In this document: in pieces, positions 7,673 to 14,528 of the stretch
Layout: every line of letters starts with the position of its first letter
Numbering within the stretch: position 1 is the stretch's first letter
Assembly (NCBI GenBank): GCA_013153235.1
Contig: JAADEU010000132.1
Location: 1-14,692, forward strand
DNA from: Aquificota bacterium
GTDB taxonomy: Bacteria > Aquificota > Aquificia > Aquificales > Hydrogenothermaceae
Length of the DNA stretch: 14,692 nucleotides
Reading direction: 5' to 3'
The notes under the pieces: model-generated
Databases searched by the model: none
Seen by the model: the letters and a program-made list of their open reading frames with translations, nothing else
Told to the model about the DNA's origin: nothing
Translations under genes and position numbers: made by a program

Positions 7673-8504
7673 TTTCCTTCTCCTCCTTGTTTGGTTTGTA
7701 TCTTAAACCAAAATTTAGAGCGTCATCGTTACATACCTCAATACATCTTGCACAGTTTATGCATTCCCCCGATGATACGAAGACGCTCTCTTTACCAATC
7801 ATCCAGAGAACCTGTTTCTCTGGACATACATTCTTACAGTTCATGCACAGGGTGCATTTGTCAGCATCATGCTTGACCCTGATAACAGAGGGCTTTGTTA
7901 CCAGGGAATAAAAACCTCCAAGAGGACACAGATGTCCGCACCAGCCGTTCTTCGTAACAAACAGGTCGAACAGGAATACAGCAACAACCGCTGCAAATCC
8001 AAATCCCATTCCAAAAATCAATCCTCTGTGGAGCATGGAAATAGGGCTTATAAATTCAAACGCAGGAGCTGCGACGACAAATGACAGTATCAGGCTCAAC
8101 CCCAGTATCCAGTATCTTGTTTTCCTAGAAATTCTCAGTTGCCACTCGTCTTTATGAAGTCCTGTTTTTACCCTCAGCCAGTTGGCAAAATCAGTAACCA
8201 TGTTAATCGGGCATATCCAGCTGCAGAAAGCCCTTCCTCCAATCAGGGAGTAAAAAGCAAAGATAATCAGGGCTCCCACTATAACATCTGTTGCCAGGAT
8301 TGTACCGGCTGCGAAAAGCTGGAGTGTAGCATACGGGTCCGCCAGAGGAATTACATCAAACAGCCTTGATGAGCTGAGGTTTCCCTGCAGGATTTTCCAC
8401 CCGTATGCATTTCCAGCTATGTAAAGTAGAAGGATTGACACCTGTACAATCCTCCTGGCAATTAAATACCTGTGTTTGTATAGAAAATTCCTATTCTCAT
8501 TCAT
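7665..8504 (-). CDS. napH: NapH, membrane Fe-S quinol dehydrogenase subunit
   Basis: 279 residues with four membrane segments at about 15-35, 65-90, 132-155 and 163-185. Two CxxxCP motifs (Cys94/98 and Cys189/193) face the membrane core. Two C-terminal 4Fe-4S ferredoxin sites (CTLCMNCKNVCP from 217 and CINCARCIEVC from 248) lie in the cytoplasmic tail. This is the standard NapH layout. With NapG it forms a menaquinol-oxidising module that replaces the tetraheme NapC, which is absent here. The ATG at 8504 overlaps the end of napG by 8 bases (ATGAATGA), with GAGGA about 9 bases before it; its end overlaps napB by 8 bases, so translation of the three genes is probably coupled. Confidence 0.95.
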   Translation of the reverse strand: MNENRNFLYKHRYLIARRIVQVSILLLYIAGNAYGWKILQGNLSSSRLFDVIPLADPYATLQLFAAGTILATDVIVGALIIFAFYSLIGGRAFCSWICPINMVTDFANWLRVKTGLHKDEWQLRISRKTRYWILGLSLILSFVVAAPAFEFISPISMLHRGLIFGMGFGFAAVVAVFLFDLFVTKNGWCGHLCPLGGFYSLVTKPSVIRVKHDADKCTLCMNCKNVCPEKQVLWMIGKESVFVSSGECINCARCIEVCNDDALNFGLRYKPNKEEKENA

Positions 8505-9381
8505 CGAGCAGGTCCTCTGTGTTCAGGTAGTCTTCCGGAGATTCCTCGCTTCGAGGAGTTATCGTCTTCTGGATACCCTGGGAGCCTTTGATTCTCTCTT
8601 CGTCCTGTTTTTCCCAGCCTTTTATGTAGTGCTTTCCAACCCTACCAAGGGCAAGGTGTCTTGGAAGCACAAATATAGCCGGTTTTTCGGTAACACAGGC
8701 AAGTTCACATAATCCACAACCTGTACATACGTCTGGATATACCACAGGTAACAGGAATGCGTGTCTTCCGGTTCTGGGGTTCCTTCTCAGCTCCAGCTTT
8801 ATCGCTTCGTCAATAAGAGGACATGCCCTGTAACAGGCGTCACACTGTAAGCCCCAGTAGGCTATACAGTGTTCCATATCAACTACAGCAACACCCATAC
8901 GGGCTTTGTTAATATCAAGTACCTTTTTACCATCTTTAACTGAAGATACAAGGTCCGGGTCCAGAGCTCCTGTTGGACATGGTGGCACACAGGGAATATC
9001 CTCACACATATAACAGGGGATTTCCCTGGGCACAAAGTATGGAGTCCCTACAGGAACCTCTTTAGGATAAATATACTTACCTTTTTCCCGTGGTCTGTGG
9101 TCTCCAGGAGCAGCAAGTCTCAGTGTCGCAGTCTGCTTTGTCTCGTCAGGGTTGTTTTCTCTGTTTTTACAGGCCTCAACGCACATTCCACATTTTATGC
9201 ATTTCTTTACAAACTCCTCTTCCGGTACAGCTCCTGGTGGCCTGAGTACAACCTCATCATGTTTGGCTTCTGCTACATAACCACTCCATATAGAGCCTCC
9301 AAGGGCTGCAAGCCCCAGCCCCTGGAGGGTTCTGATAAAGAATTTCCGTTTCTCCCTGTCAACCTTCTTGTCTTCAGCCAT
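8497..9381 (-). CDS. napG: NapG, periplasmic 4Fe-4S ferredoxin subunit
   Basis: 294 residues from the ATG at 9381. A TTG at 9387 is also in frame, but it lies only 2 bases after the AAGGGA ribosome site while the ATG is 8 bases away, so the ATG is preferred. Four 4Fe-4S sets are present: Cys61/64/67/71, Cys123/126/131/135, Cys172/180/183/187 and Cys219/222/225/229. NapG receives electrons from NapH and passes them to NapB. The export signal is near residues 9-30 (DREKRKFFIRTLQGLGLAAL). It has KRK rather than the usual RR, a weak-looking Tat motif that still has the FF and hydrophobic core. The C-terminus is long and acidic. The gene follows napA after 12 bases and overlaps napH by 8. Confidence 0.94.
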   Translation of the reverse strand: MAEDKKVDREKRKFFIRTLQGLGLAALGGSIWSGYVAEAKHDEVVLRPPGAVPEEEFVKKCIKCGMCVEACKNRENNPDETKQTATLRLAAPGDHRPREKGKYIYPKEVPVGTPYFVPREIPCYMCEDIPCVPPCPTGALDPDLVSSVKDGKKVLDINKARMGVAVVDMEHCIAYWGLQCDACYRACPLIDEAIKLELRRNPRTGRHAFLLPVVYPDVCTGCGLCELACVTEKPAIFVLPRHLALGRVGKHYIKGWEKQDEERIKGSQGIQKTITPRSEESPEDYLNTEDLLDE

Positions 9382-9393
9382 CGGCAATATCCC

Positions 9394-12273
9394 TTATGCT
9401 TTATAAATCTTGATCGCACACTTCTTATAATCTGTCTGCTTGGAGATAGGACATGTAGCATCCAGTGTAACCTTATTGATATAAACCCTTTCGTCGAACC
9501 ATGGAACGAATACCAGTCCCCTTGGTGGTCTGTTCCTACCTCTGGTTTTAACCCTTGCCTTAACCTTACCACGTCTTGACTCTATCCATACGAGGTCGTT
9601 GTCCTTAACTCCGAGTTTCTCAGCATCTTTCGGATGCATGTAACACAGTGCCTCAGGAACAGCCCTGTATAGCTCTGGAACTCTCATTGTCATTGTACCT
9701 GAATGCCAGTGCTCAAGAACCCTACCTGTTGCCAGCCAGAATGGATACTCGTTGTCTGGGGGTTCTGGTGGGTCCATATACGGTCTGAAAAATATCTTTG
9801 TTTTGTTTGTAAGGTCAACCTTCTTCTTATCTGTAACACCAAAGAGGTTTCCTCTTGGCAGTTTCTTGAGAGCTGGTCCGTAGAATGCGAACTTACCTTC
9901 AGACCTTCCAGCTTCAATTTCTTTCCTTGCGTATGGGTCATAATCGGCGTTAAATCTCCATGGTGTTTCTTTTCCATCAACAACAGGCCATCTGAGACCT
10001 CTAACCTTGTGATATGTTTCAAAGTCAGCAAGGTCATGTCCATGACCAAGTCCAAACAGCCTGTACTCTTCCCACAGGGCTTTATCGATGAAAAATCCAT
10101 ATCCTTTCCATGGCTTACCATCAACACCCAGAACTGTCCTTTTATCACCAGTTGCAAGAGTATTTGGATGTATTTCACCGGTATTAGGGTTGATTGCAAC
10201 CTGTTGTGGGTAGCTGAGGTCAACATCAGGTATGCTCTTCTTGAAGGCTTTTTCAGAGAAGAGTACATCGTAAAGTGTATCTTCTGGGTCGTAACCCATT
10301 TCTTTTGCTTTGTCCAGTACGTTAGGCAGTACTGTTCCGTCAGAAAGTCTCCACTCCTTCCATACCTCTTTGAGTTTAAAGAACTTGGCGAACTCAACAA
10401 TATGGTACGTGTCTGGCATTGCTTCTCCTGGAGGGGTGACCTGCTGTCTCCAGTGCTGTGTTCTTCTTTCAGCGTTACCGTAAGCTCCCCACTTCTCGTA
10501 AATCATAGCTGCCGGAAGTATCAGGTCAGCAACCTTAGCAGAGATTCCTGGGTAAGAGTCAGATACTACGATGAAGTTGTCCATCTTTCTGGCAGCTTTA
10601 ATCCAGTGGTTGGCGTTAGCTGTATCCTGCCATGGGTTACATACCTGTACCCACGCGAATTTGATTTTACCTTCCTCAAGGTCCCTCATAATCTTAACGA
10701 TGTGGGAACCTACTTTTGGATTTATTGTACCGTGAGGTACATTCCAGATTTTCTCAGAAATCTTTCTGTGTTTTGGATTGAATACAACCATGTCAGCAGG
10801 TAGTCTGTGTGCGAATGTACCAACCTCCCTCGCTGTACCACAGGCTGAAGGCTGTCCTGTGATTGAGAATGCACCGTTTCCTGGCTGTGCCTGCTTGCCG
10901 AGGAGGTGGTGAATCATGTAAGCCTGTTCGTTTACCCATGTACCCCTTGTATGCTGGTTGAATCCCATTGTCCAGAATGTGAGGGCCTTTCTATTTTTGT
11001 CGATGTACAGCTCAGCCATCTTCCTTAGTTTTTCCTTGAACTGTTCTAATGGTTCGTCAGGGTCACCTTTTGCGATTCTTGCAACATAGTCAAGTGTATA
11101 TGGTGCAAGTGCCTTCTTGAAGTCTTCAAAGGAGATAATCCAGTGTTTTCCTGCCTGTTTGGCGTGTTTCATTTTGATTACATCACCCTCTTTGTATCCG
11201 TAGATGCTGAGGGCTGGTGCTTCAAGTGCAGAAACTCTCTTTTCGACCTGTTTCTTGATAATCTTCAGTTCTTTATCGCTGTAACCCAGTGCTTTTGCAC
11301 GGTCAGGGTTTCTCATCCCATAACCGATATCTATTGGACCTGTTGTGAATACACAGTACTTGTTAACGAAATCCCAGTCGATAGCTTCAGGATGGTTGTA
11401 AACTATTTCTCTTGCAATATAGTTCCACATAGCAATATCGGTTTGAGGTCTGAATACTATGTCAATATCAGCAAGGTCCATTGTTCTGTGTCTGAATGTT
11501 GAAAGAACCACAACTTTAACTCTGTCAGGGTCTGATAGCTTTCTGTCTGTTACCCTTGCCCACAGGATTGGGTGCATTTCTGCCATATTTGAGCCCCAGA
11601 CAAATATCGTGTCTGTCAGCTCGATGTCATCGTAACATCCTGGCGGTTCGTCAATTCCGTAGGTCTGTATAAATGCTGCAACAGCAGATGCCATACAGTG
11701 TCTTGCGTTGGGGTCTATGTTGTTGGATCTGAAACCTGCCTTCATCAGTTTGGCAGCTGCATAACCTTCCATAATTGTGTACTGCCCAGAACCGAAGATT
11801 GCAACACCTTCTGGACCAAGTTCGTTGTATGCTTTCTTAAACTGCTCAACCATTACTTCGTATGCTTTCTTCCAGCTTACAGGCCTGAATTTACCATTCT
11901 TGTCGAATTCTCCCCTGTCATTCATTCTCAGGAGTGGTTTTGTCAGACGATCAGCACCGTACATGATTTTGGCTGTGAAGTAACCCTTGATACAGTTGAG
12001 ACCTTTGTTAACAGGAGCTTTAGGGTCTCCCTTAACCGCAACAATACGGTCGTCTTTAACCGCAATCATGATACCGCAACCGGTACCACAGAAACGGCAA
12101 ACTGCCTTATCCCATCTCCATCCCGCCTCTGCATTTGAGGCTGCGGCAAGAGCGTCTTCAGGAACTTCCATCCCAATTGCTGCAGCTGCGGCAACAGCAG
12201 CACTGGTTTTCAGGAAATCCCTACGGGACATTTCAAATCCCGTTTGCTGCTTTTTCTCTTCCTTTACCTCCAT
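9394..12273 (-). CDS. napA: NapA, periplasmic nitrate reductase catalytic subunit
   Basis: 959 residues, slightly longer than common NapA. A Tat signal (SRRDFLKTSAAVAAAAAIG near 16-34) exports the folded enzyme. The N-terminal 4Fe-4S site has Cys59, Cys62, Cys66 and Cys94 (CRFCGTGC, then NCIKG). The molybdenum ligand is Cys193 in PNARHCMASAVAAF. Further MGD-binding segments include WTMGFNQHTRGTW, TGQPSACGTAREVG and the C-terminal GRVLEHWHSGTMT and HPKDAEKLGV. The enzyme reduces nitrate to nitrite in the periplasm. The start at 12273 has AAAGGAG 6 bases upstream; a later Met15 would remove charged residues often seen before the twin-Arg. It is the first gene of napAGHBFLD and follows a 327-base region with an FNR-type box and a structured leader. 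No frameshift or missing key residue is seen. Confidence 0.98.
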   Translation of the reverse strand: MEVKEEKKQQTGFEMSRRDFLKTSAAVAAAAAIGMEVPEDALAAASNAEAGWRWDKAVCRFCGTGCGIMIAVKDDRIVAVKGDPKAPVNKGLNCIKGYFTAKIMYGADRLTKPLLRMNDRGEFDKNGKFRPVSWKKAYEVMVEQFKKAYNELGPEGVAIFGSGQYTIMEGYAAAKLMKAGFRSNNIDPNARHCMASAVAAFIQTYGIDEPPGCYDDIELTDTIFVWGSNMAEMHPILWARVTDRKLSDPDRVKVVVLSTFRHRTMDLADIDIVFRPQTDIAMWNYIAREIVYNHPEAIDWDFVNKYCVFTTGPIDIGYGMRNPDRAKALGYSDKELKIIKKQVEKRVSALEAPALSIYGYKEGDVIKMKHAKQAGKHWIISFEDFKKALAPYTLDYVARIAKGDPDEPLEQFKEKLRKMAELYIDKNRKALTFWTMGFNQHTRGTWVNEQAYMIHHLLGKQAQPGNGAFSITGQPSACGTAREVGTFAHRLPADMVVFNPKHRKISEKIWNVPHGTINPKVGSHIVKIMRDLEEGKIKFAWVQVCNPWQDTANANHWIKAARKMDNFIVVSDSYPGISAKVADLILPAAMIYEKWGAYGNAERRTQHWRQQVTPPGEAMPDTYHIVEFAKFFKLKEVWKEWRLSDGTVLPNVLDKAKEMGYDPEDTLYDVLFSEKAFKKSIPDVDLSYPQQVAINPNTGEIHPNTLATGDKRTVLGVDGKPWKGYGFFIDKALWEEYRLFGLGHGHDLADFETYHKVRGLRWPVVDGKETPWRFNADYDPYARKEIEAGRSEGKFAFYGPALKKLPRGNLFGVTDKKKVDLTNKTKIFFRPYMDPPEPPDNEYPFWLATGRVLEHWHSGTMTMRVPELYRAVPEALCYMHPKDAEKLGVKDNDLVWIESRRGKVKARVKTRGRNRPPRGLVFVPWFDERVYINKVTLDATCPISKQTDYKKCAIKIYKA

Positions 12274-12286
12274 TTTCTACTCCTTT

Positions 12287-12391
12287 CCTGTGAGGTTCTA
12301 TTTTTTCAGAACCTCATCAGGGCTGGGCTACTTCTATTCCGCCATTTTTACGGGATAGACAGACCCAGCTGGCGGTAATTTTGTCTATCCC
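12287..12391 (-). promoter_or_regulatory. Structured napA 5' leader (candidate riboregulator with pseudoknot pairing)
   Basis: Read on the minus strand from 12391 to 12287. A perfect 9-bp stem GGGATAGAC (12391-12383) / GTCTATCCC (12360-12352) encloses a 22-nt loop. The loop contains adjacent blocks A, CCGCCA (12375-12370), and B, GCTGGG (12369-12364). Downstream and outside the stem are A', TGGCGG (12344-12339), and B', CCCAGC (12327-12322), exact complements of A and B in crossed order. Directly abutting B' is a second hairpin, 13 bp with one bulged A: CCTG, A, TGAGGTTCT / AGAACCTCA, CAGG (12321-12287) around an A-rich loop. The AAAGGAG ribosome site follows at 12286-12280. There is no U-run, so this is not a terminator; control of translation or mRNA stability is more likely. 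All pairings are read directly; function and ligand are unknown. Confidence 0.6.
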
Positions 12392-12509
12392 CGGGAAAAT
12401 AAAAAAGAATTATTTCCACGCTGAATGAATGATTCCAGATTCCTATTTGGTGCCTTTGTCTTTTTTATTTTCATCTTTTTTCCGTTATATGATTTTTCTC
12501 ATACTTTAA

Positions 12510-12549
12510 ACTATGGATTTAATCTAAATCAGTCATTGATTTTGGTCAA
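12510..12549 (-). promoter_or_regulatory. FNR/NnrR-type promoter of the nap operon
   Basis: On the minus strand 12549-12536 reads TTGACCAAAATCAA, a match to the FNR-family consensus TTGAT-N4-ATCAA at 9 of 10 positions. It keeps the core TTGA-N6-TCAA. A -10 candidate CATAGT lies at 12515-12510, giving a start near 12503 and a box centre about 40 bases upstream, close to the activating class II position. This implies a leader of about 230 bases before napA, which contains the structured element described separately. An inverted repeat GATTTA-GAT-TAAATC (12530-12516) lies between box and -10 and could be a further operator. The box sequence is nearly identical to that at 14515-14528. The regulator itself is not in this window. 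Confidence 0.65.
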
Positions 12550-12556
12550 TATTATC

Positions 12557-12584
12557 TCAATAGGGCTATTGATTTTTTCAATAG
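12557..12584. repeat. Triple TCAATAG/CTATTGA inverted-repeat array upstream of the nap promoter
   Basis: On the plus strand: TCAATAG (12557-12563), GG, CTATTGA (12566-12572), TTTTT, TCAATAG (12578-12584). The middle block is perfectly complementary to both flanking blocks, so two 7-bp inverted repeats with spacers of 2 and 5 share one arm. It lies between the end of the MIP18 gene and the FNR-type box, about 65-85 bases upstream of the probable nap start. This suggests a second regulator site. A related CAATAG-A-CTATTG palindrome lies upstream of the other FNR-type promoter at 14616-14628. No terminator U-tract follows in the minus direction. Confidence 0.55.
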
Positions 12585-12600
12585 TTAAACTTAAAAAAAT

Positions 12601-12903
12601 CTATCCCATCCCAAGGGCTTTCTTCACTTCATCACTGGCCATCTCTATATTCCAGGGTGGGTCCCACACAAGCTCTATATCAACATTTTCAACACCCTCA
12701 AGGTTCCTCACCGCACTTTCAACCCAGCTGAGGATTGTTCCGGAAAGGGGACAGGACGGTGAGGAAAGGGTCATTTTTACCTTTACATTACCATTGTTAA
12801 CATCAACATCGTACACAAGCCCAAGGTCCACTATGTTAAATCCAATTTCAGGGTCCAGTACATTTTTCAGGGCCTGATATACCTCTTCCTTTGTTACTCC
12901 CAT
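12601..12903 (-). CDS. MIP18 family (DUF59) Fe-S cluster assembly protein
   Basis: 100 residues of the MIP18/PaaD/SufT-like family. Diagnostic segments are LDPEIGFNIVDLGLVYDV (16-33), TLSSPSCPLSG with the conserved Cys51, and VWDPPW (79-84). Members help assemble or repair iron-sulfur clusters in the cytoplasm; in this setting the clients could be the many Fe-S proteins of the Nap system or clusters damaged by NO. The ATG shares a base with the stop of the upstream membrane-protein gene (TAATG), with AGGAGG overlapping its last codons, so the two are co-translated. It is followed by the 327-base nap intergenic region. The exact client is not visible from sequence. Confidence 0.88.
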   Translation of the reverse strand: MGVTKEEVYQALKNVLDPEIGFNIVDLGLVYDVDVNNGNVKVKMTLSSPSCPLSGTILSWVESAVRNLEGVENVDIELVWDPPWNIEMASDEVKKALGMG

Positions 12904-14168
12904 TATTCCTCCTCCAGTCTAAAACTCAAGACATAATAAATTACATATATAAAAATAAGAGAGCCTGCCGTCATCAGAAAGACCCCAGAAAGGTATATCC
13001 ATTCAACCGACAGAACAATACCGACAATGAATACAGCCAGACCTGTAGCCGATACAACCACCTGAAAGTCAGGAAGCTTCTGGGGTAGCATGTCTGCAAG
13101 CATTGGGATTTTTTTCTTCCCAACCACGGATGAGAATCTGTGGAACCATGTGAGAAACGGAACTATCTTGTACATACTTCCGTAAATCAGCATATTGAAA
13201 AATCCAAGGAAAAGAAAGCCGGCAAACACAAACACAGCCTTTTCCCAGGTAGGAATCAAAAGCCCTGATATCACCGCAGGTATAAGAAAACCGTGGCTGA
13301 AAAACATGGTATCCATCCCTGTATCTTTAGTCCTCCTGGGTCTGTTTCTGTATATCTCAACAACCTGTGCTGTATACAGAAGTATAGAGGCTATAAAAAT
13401 CAGAAATACTGCGTACTCCACAGCAGGATTATCGGCAAAAATCACAGAAAAACCTCCACCGTATACCGCCACATTTATCAGATAAAAGGCAATATTTATA
13501 TAAATGTCATTAAATTTATGGGCAAGGGAAAACATAGGAAGCAGCACCATAGAAACGCCCATTATTACCATAAACACAAACCCAAAAACCGTAAAGAACA
13601 GATGGGCCACTATAAACCTCGTTACAGAACCGGTATAGATTCCAAAAACGAAGTTGAGTGCCAGAAATATGCCTATGGTTATACCTATTAACAGGGATAT
13701 ATTAGCGGATATAAGGAACTTTGCCGTGATATCTTTTTTCTCAAGATTTCTTATGCTGAGAAAAAAATTGAAAATGAAAATCAACATGGAAACATACACA
13801 AGGAACCCACCTAAAGGAAGAAAACCCAGAAACCTGTCCATGAGCATGGACAGAACCATTACGACGATACCTGCGGTATAGATATGAAACTGGATATAAC
13901 CGGCTTTAAATGAAAAAACCGGGACCTCAAGGGCTACAGGGATCAGCTGATACAGTGCCCCAAAAACAGTCATCATAACGAATCCCAGAAGGAACAGGTG
14001 GACAAAACCTGCATAACTGAAAAGATAAAAGGGAGGCTCAAACCCCCCTTTATAGAAGGTCAGAGCCAGGATGGAAAGAAAATTAAAAAATACACTACCG
14101 ATAAAGTAGTGGAGAACGAGACTGAACGGAGGAGCAAATTGTGTAGCAAGGCTACCTACTATTTTCAT
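12903..14168 (-). CDS. 12-helix membrane protein, NnrS / heme-copper-like
   Basis: 421 residues with about twelve hydrophobic segments and no signal peptide. It looks like the NnrS and short heme-copper subunit I-like proteins found in denitrification clusters. Candidate heme ligands lie in or next to helices: His20, His57, His95, His189, His217, His292 and His343. A pattern recurs three times: HLFLLGF then MTVFGALYQLIPV (57-77), HLFFTVFGF then IMGVSMVLLPM (189-212), and FLGFFNMLIYGSMYKIVPF (320-338), each with GF, a central Gly and a final Pro. There is no adjacent HH pair for a CuB site, so it is unlikely to be a normal oxidase or NO reductase. NO handling is inferred from context. It begins 6 bases after the DUF2249 gene with a weak ribosome site. 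Confidence 0.7.
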   Translation of the reverse strand: MKIVGSLATQFAPPFSLVLHYFIGSVFFNFLSILALTFYKGGFEPPFYLFSYAGFVHLFLLGFVMMTVFGALYQLIPVALEVPVFSFKAGYIQFHIYTAGIVVMVLSMLMDRFLGFLPLGGFLVYVSMLIFIFNFFLSIRNLEKKDITAKFLISANISLLIGITIGIFLALNFVFGIYTGSVTRFIVAHLFFTVFGFVFMVIMGVSMVLLPMFSLAHKFNDIYINIAFYLINVAVYGGGFSVIFADNPAVEYAVFLIFIASILLYTAQVVEIYRNRPRRTKDTGMDTMFFSHGFLIPAVISGLLIPTWEKAVFVFAGFLFLGFFNMLIYGSMYKIVPFLTWFHRFSSVVGKKKIPMLADMLPQKLPDFQVVVSATGLAVFIVGIVLSVEWIYLSGVFLMTAGSLIFIYVIYYVLSFRLEEE

Positions 14169-14174
14169 TGAGAC

Positions 14175-14462
14175 TTACTTTTTCAGTTTGAAAATAATTC
14201 TGAGCTTATTATCCAGTTCTTCCACTTCGTAGTCAAACTTATCAGCTATCTTGTCAAACAGTCCCATTGGCTTTTTGTGGTTAATCATTACAGCCCTTTT
14301 GTCCGGACCGTCCAGCAGTTTTAAAACGGCAAGGGCATTAACCATAGGTTCTGGAGGTCCTAGCGCAGATGTATCAAATTCGTAGTATGTTATCCCGTTT
14401 TCCTCATACTTGTAGACCGGCACAGTCGCGCCTTCTACTTGAATTTCTCCTTTTTCCGCCAT
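14175..14462 (-). CDS. DUF2249-type small protein
   Basis: A 95-residue soluble protein. The stretch YYEFDTSALGPPEPMVNALAVLKL (26-49), then a KKPMGLFDKIADKF segment and a terminal strand IIFKLK, matches the DUF2249 pattern (PPEP, helix, a Pro followed by a short helix, final strand), a TusA-like fold. DUF2249 proteins recur beside NO- and denitrification-linked genes, often with hemerythrin or MIP18 proteins, but their biochemical role is not established. No Cys is present, so a TusA-type sulfur-carrier reaction is unlikely. AAGGAGG lies close upstream of the ATG. It is the first gene of the unit driven by the FNR-type promoter at 14487-14528. Confidence 0.75.
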   Translation of the reverse strand: MAEKGEIQVEGATVPVYKYEENGITYYEFDTSALGPPEPMVNALAVLKLLDGPDKRAVMINHKKPMGLFDKIADKFDYEVEELDNKLRIIFKLKK

Positions 14463-14486
14463 GACAGTACCTCCTTTTTGAGATTA

Positions 14487-14528
14487 ATTATCAATTCCGA
14501 TTAGGAAGTTTTCATTGATTCCGGTCAA
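14487..14528 (-). promoter_or_regulatory. Class II FNR/NnrR-type promoter
   Basis: On the minus strand 14528-14515 reads TTGACCGGAATCAA (TTGA-N6-TCAA core, 9 of 10 positions of TTGAT-N4-ATCAA). A -10 element GATAAT (5 of 6 positions) lies at 14492-14487, predicting a start near 14480. The box centre is then 41.5 bases upstream, exactly the class II activator position. The message would have only about 18 bases before the ATG at 14462, including the AAGGAGG ribosome site. The regulator could be FNR, NnrR/DNR or another CRP-FNR member; the sequence cannot tell them apart. Confidence 0.7.

Noticed and set aside
9382..9387. TTG start for napG
   Set aside because: Only 2 bases from the ribosome site; the ATG at 9381 has proper 8-base spacing.
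9703..10803. 366-codon plus-strand open frame
   Set aside because: It lies entirely antisense to napA, has non-coding-like composition and is explained by the codon use of napA.
12287..12321. Hammerhead-ribozyme-like CUGAUGAG in the napA leader
   Set aside because: The CUGAUGA core is present, but the stem after it is not followed by the required GAAA, and no cleavage-site stem is formed. It is better explained as one arm of the 13-bp hairpin.
12287..12321. Rho-independent terminator upstream of napA
   Set aside because: The hairpin is strong, but the A/T-run is in the loop and no U-run follows in either direction; a ribosome site follows instead.
12352..12391. Moco, ZTP or c-di-GMP riboswitch
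   Set aside because: I compared remembered conserved cores of these classes with the leader. The CCGCC and UGGCG blocks resemble the ZTP pseudoknot but are in the wrong order, and no other class core fits. A covariance search would be decisive.
12557..12578. Plus-strand terminator (TCAATAG-GG-CTATTGA followed by six T)
   Set aside because: The 2-base loop and AT-only lower stem make it weak, and no plus-strand gene ends before it. An operator array is more likely.
12425..12877. Plus-strand reading frame of 150 codons with hydrophobic N-terminus
   Set aside because: No ribosome site. The hydrophobic part comes from T-rich intergenic DNA, and the rest is antisense to the MIP18 gene.
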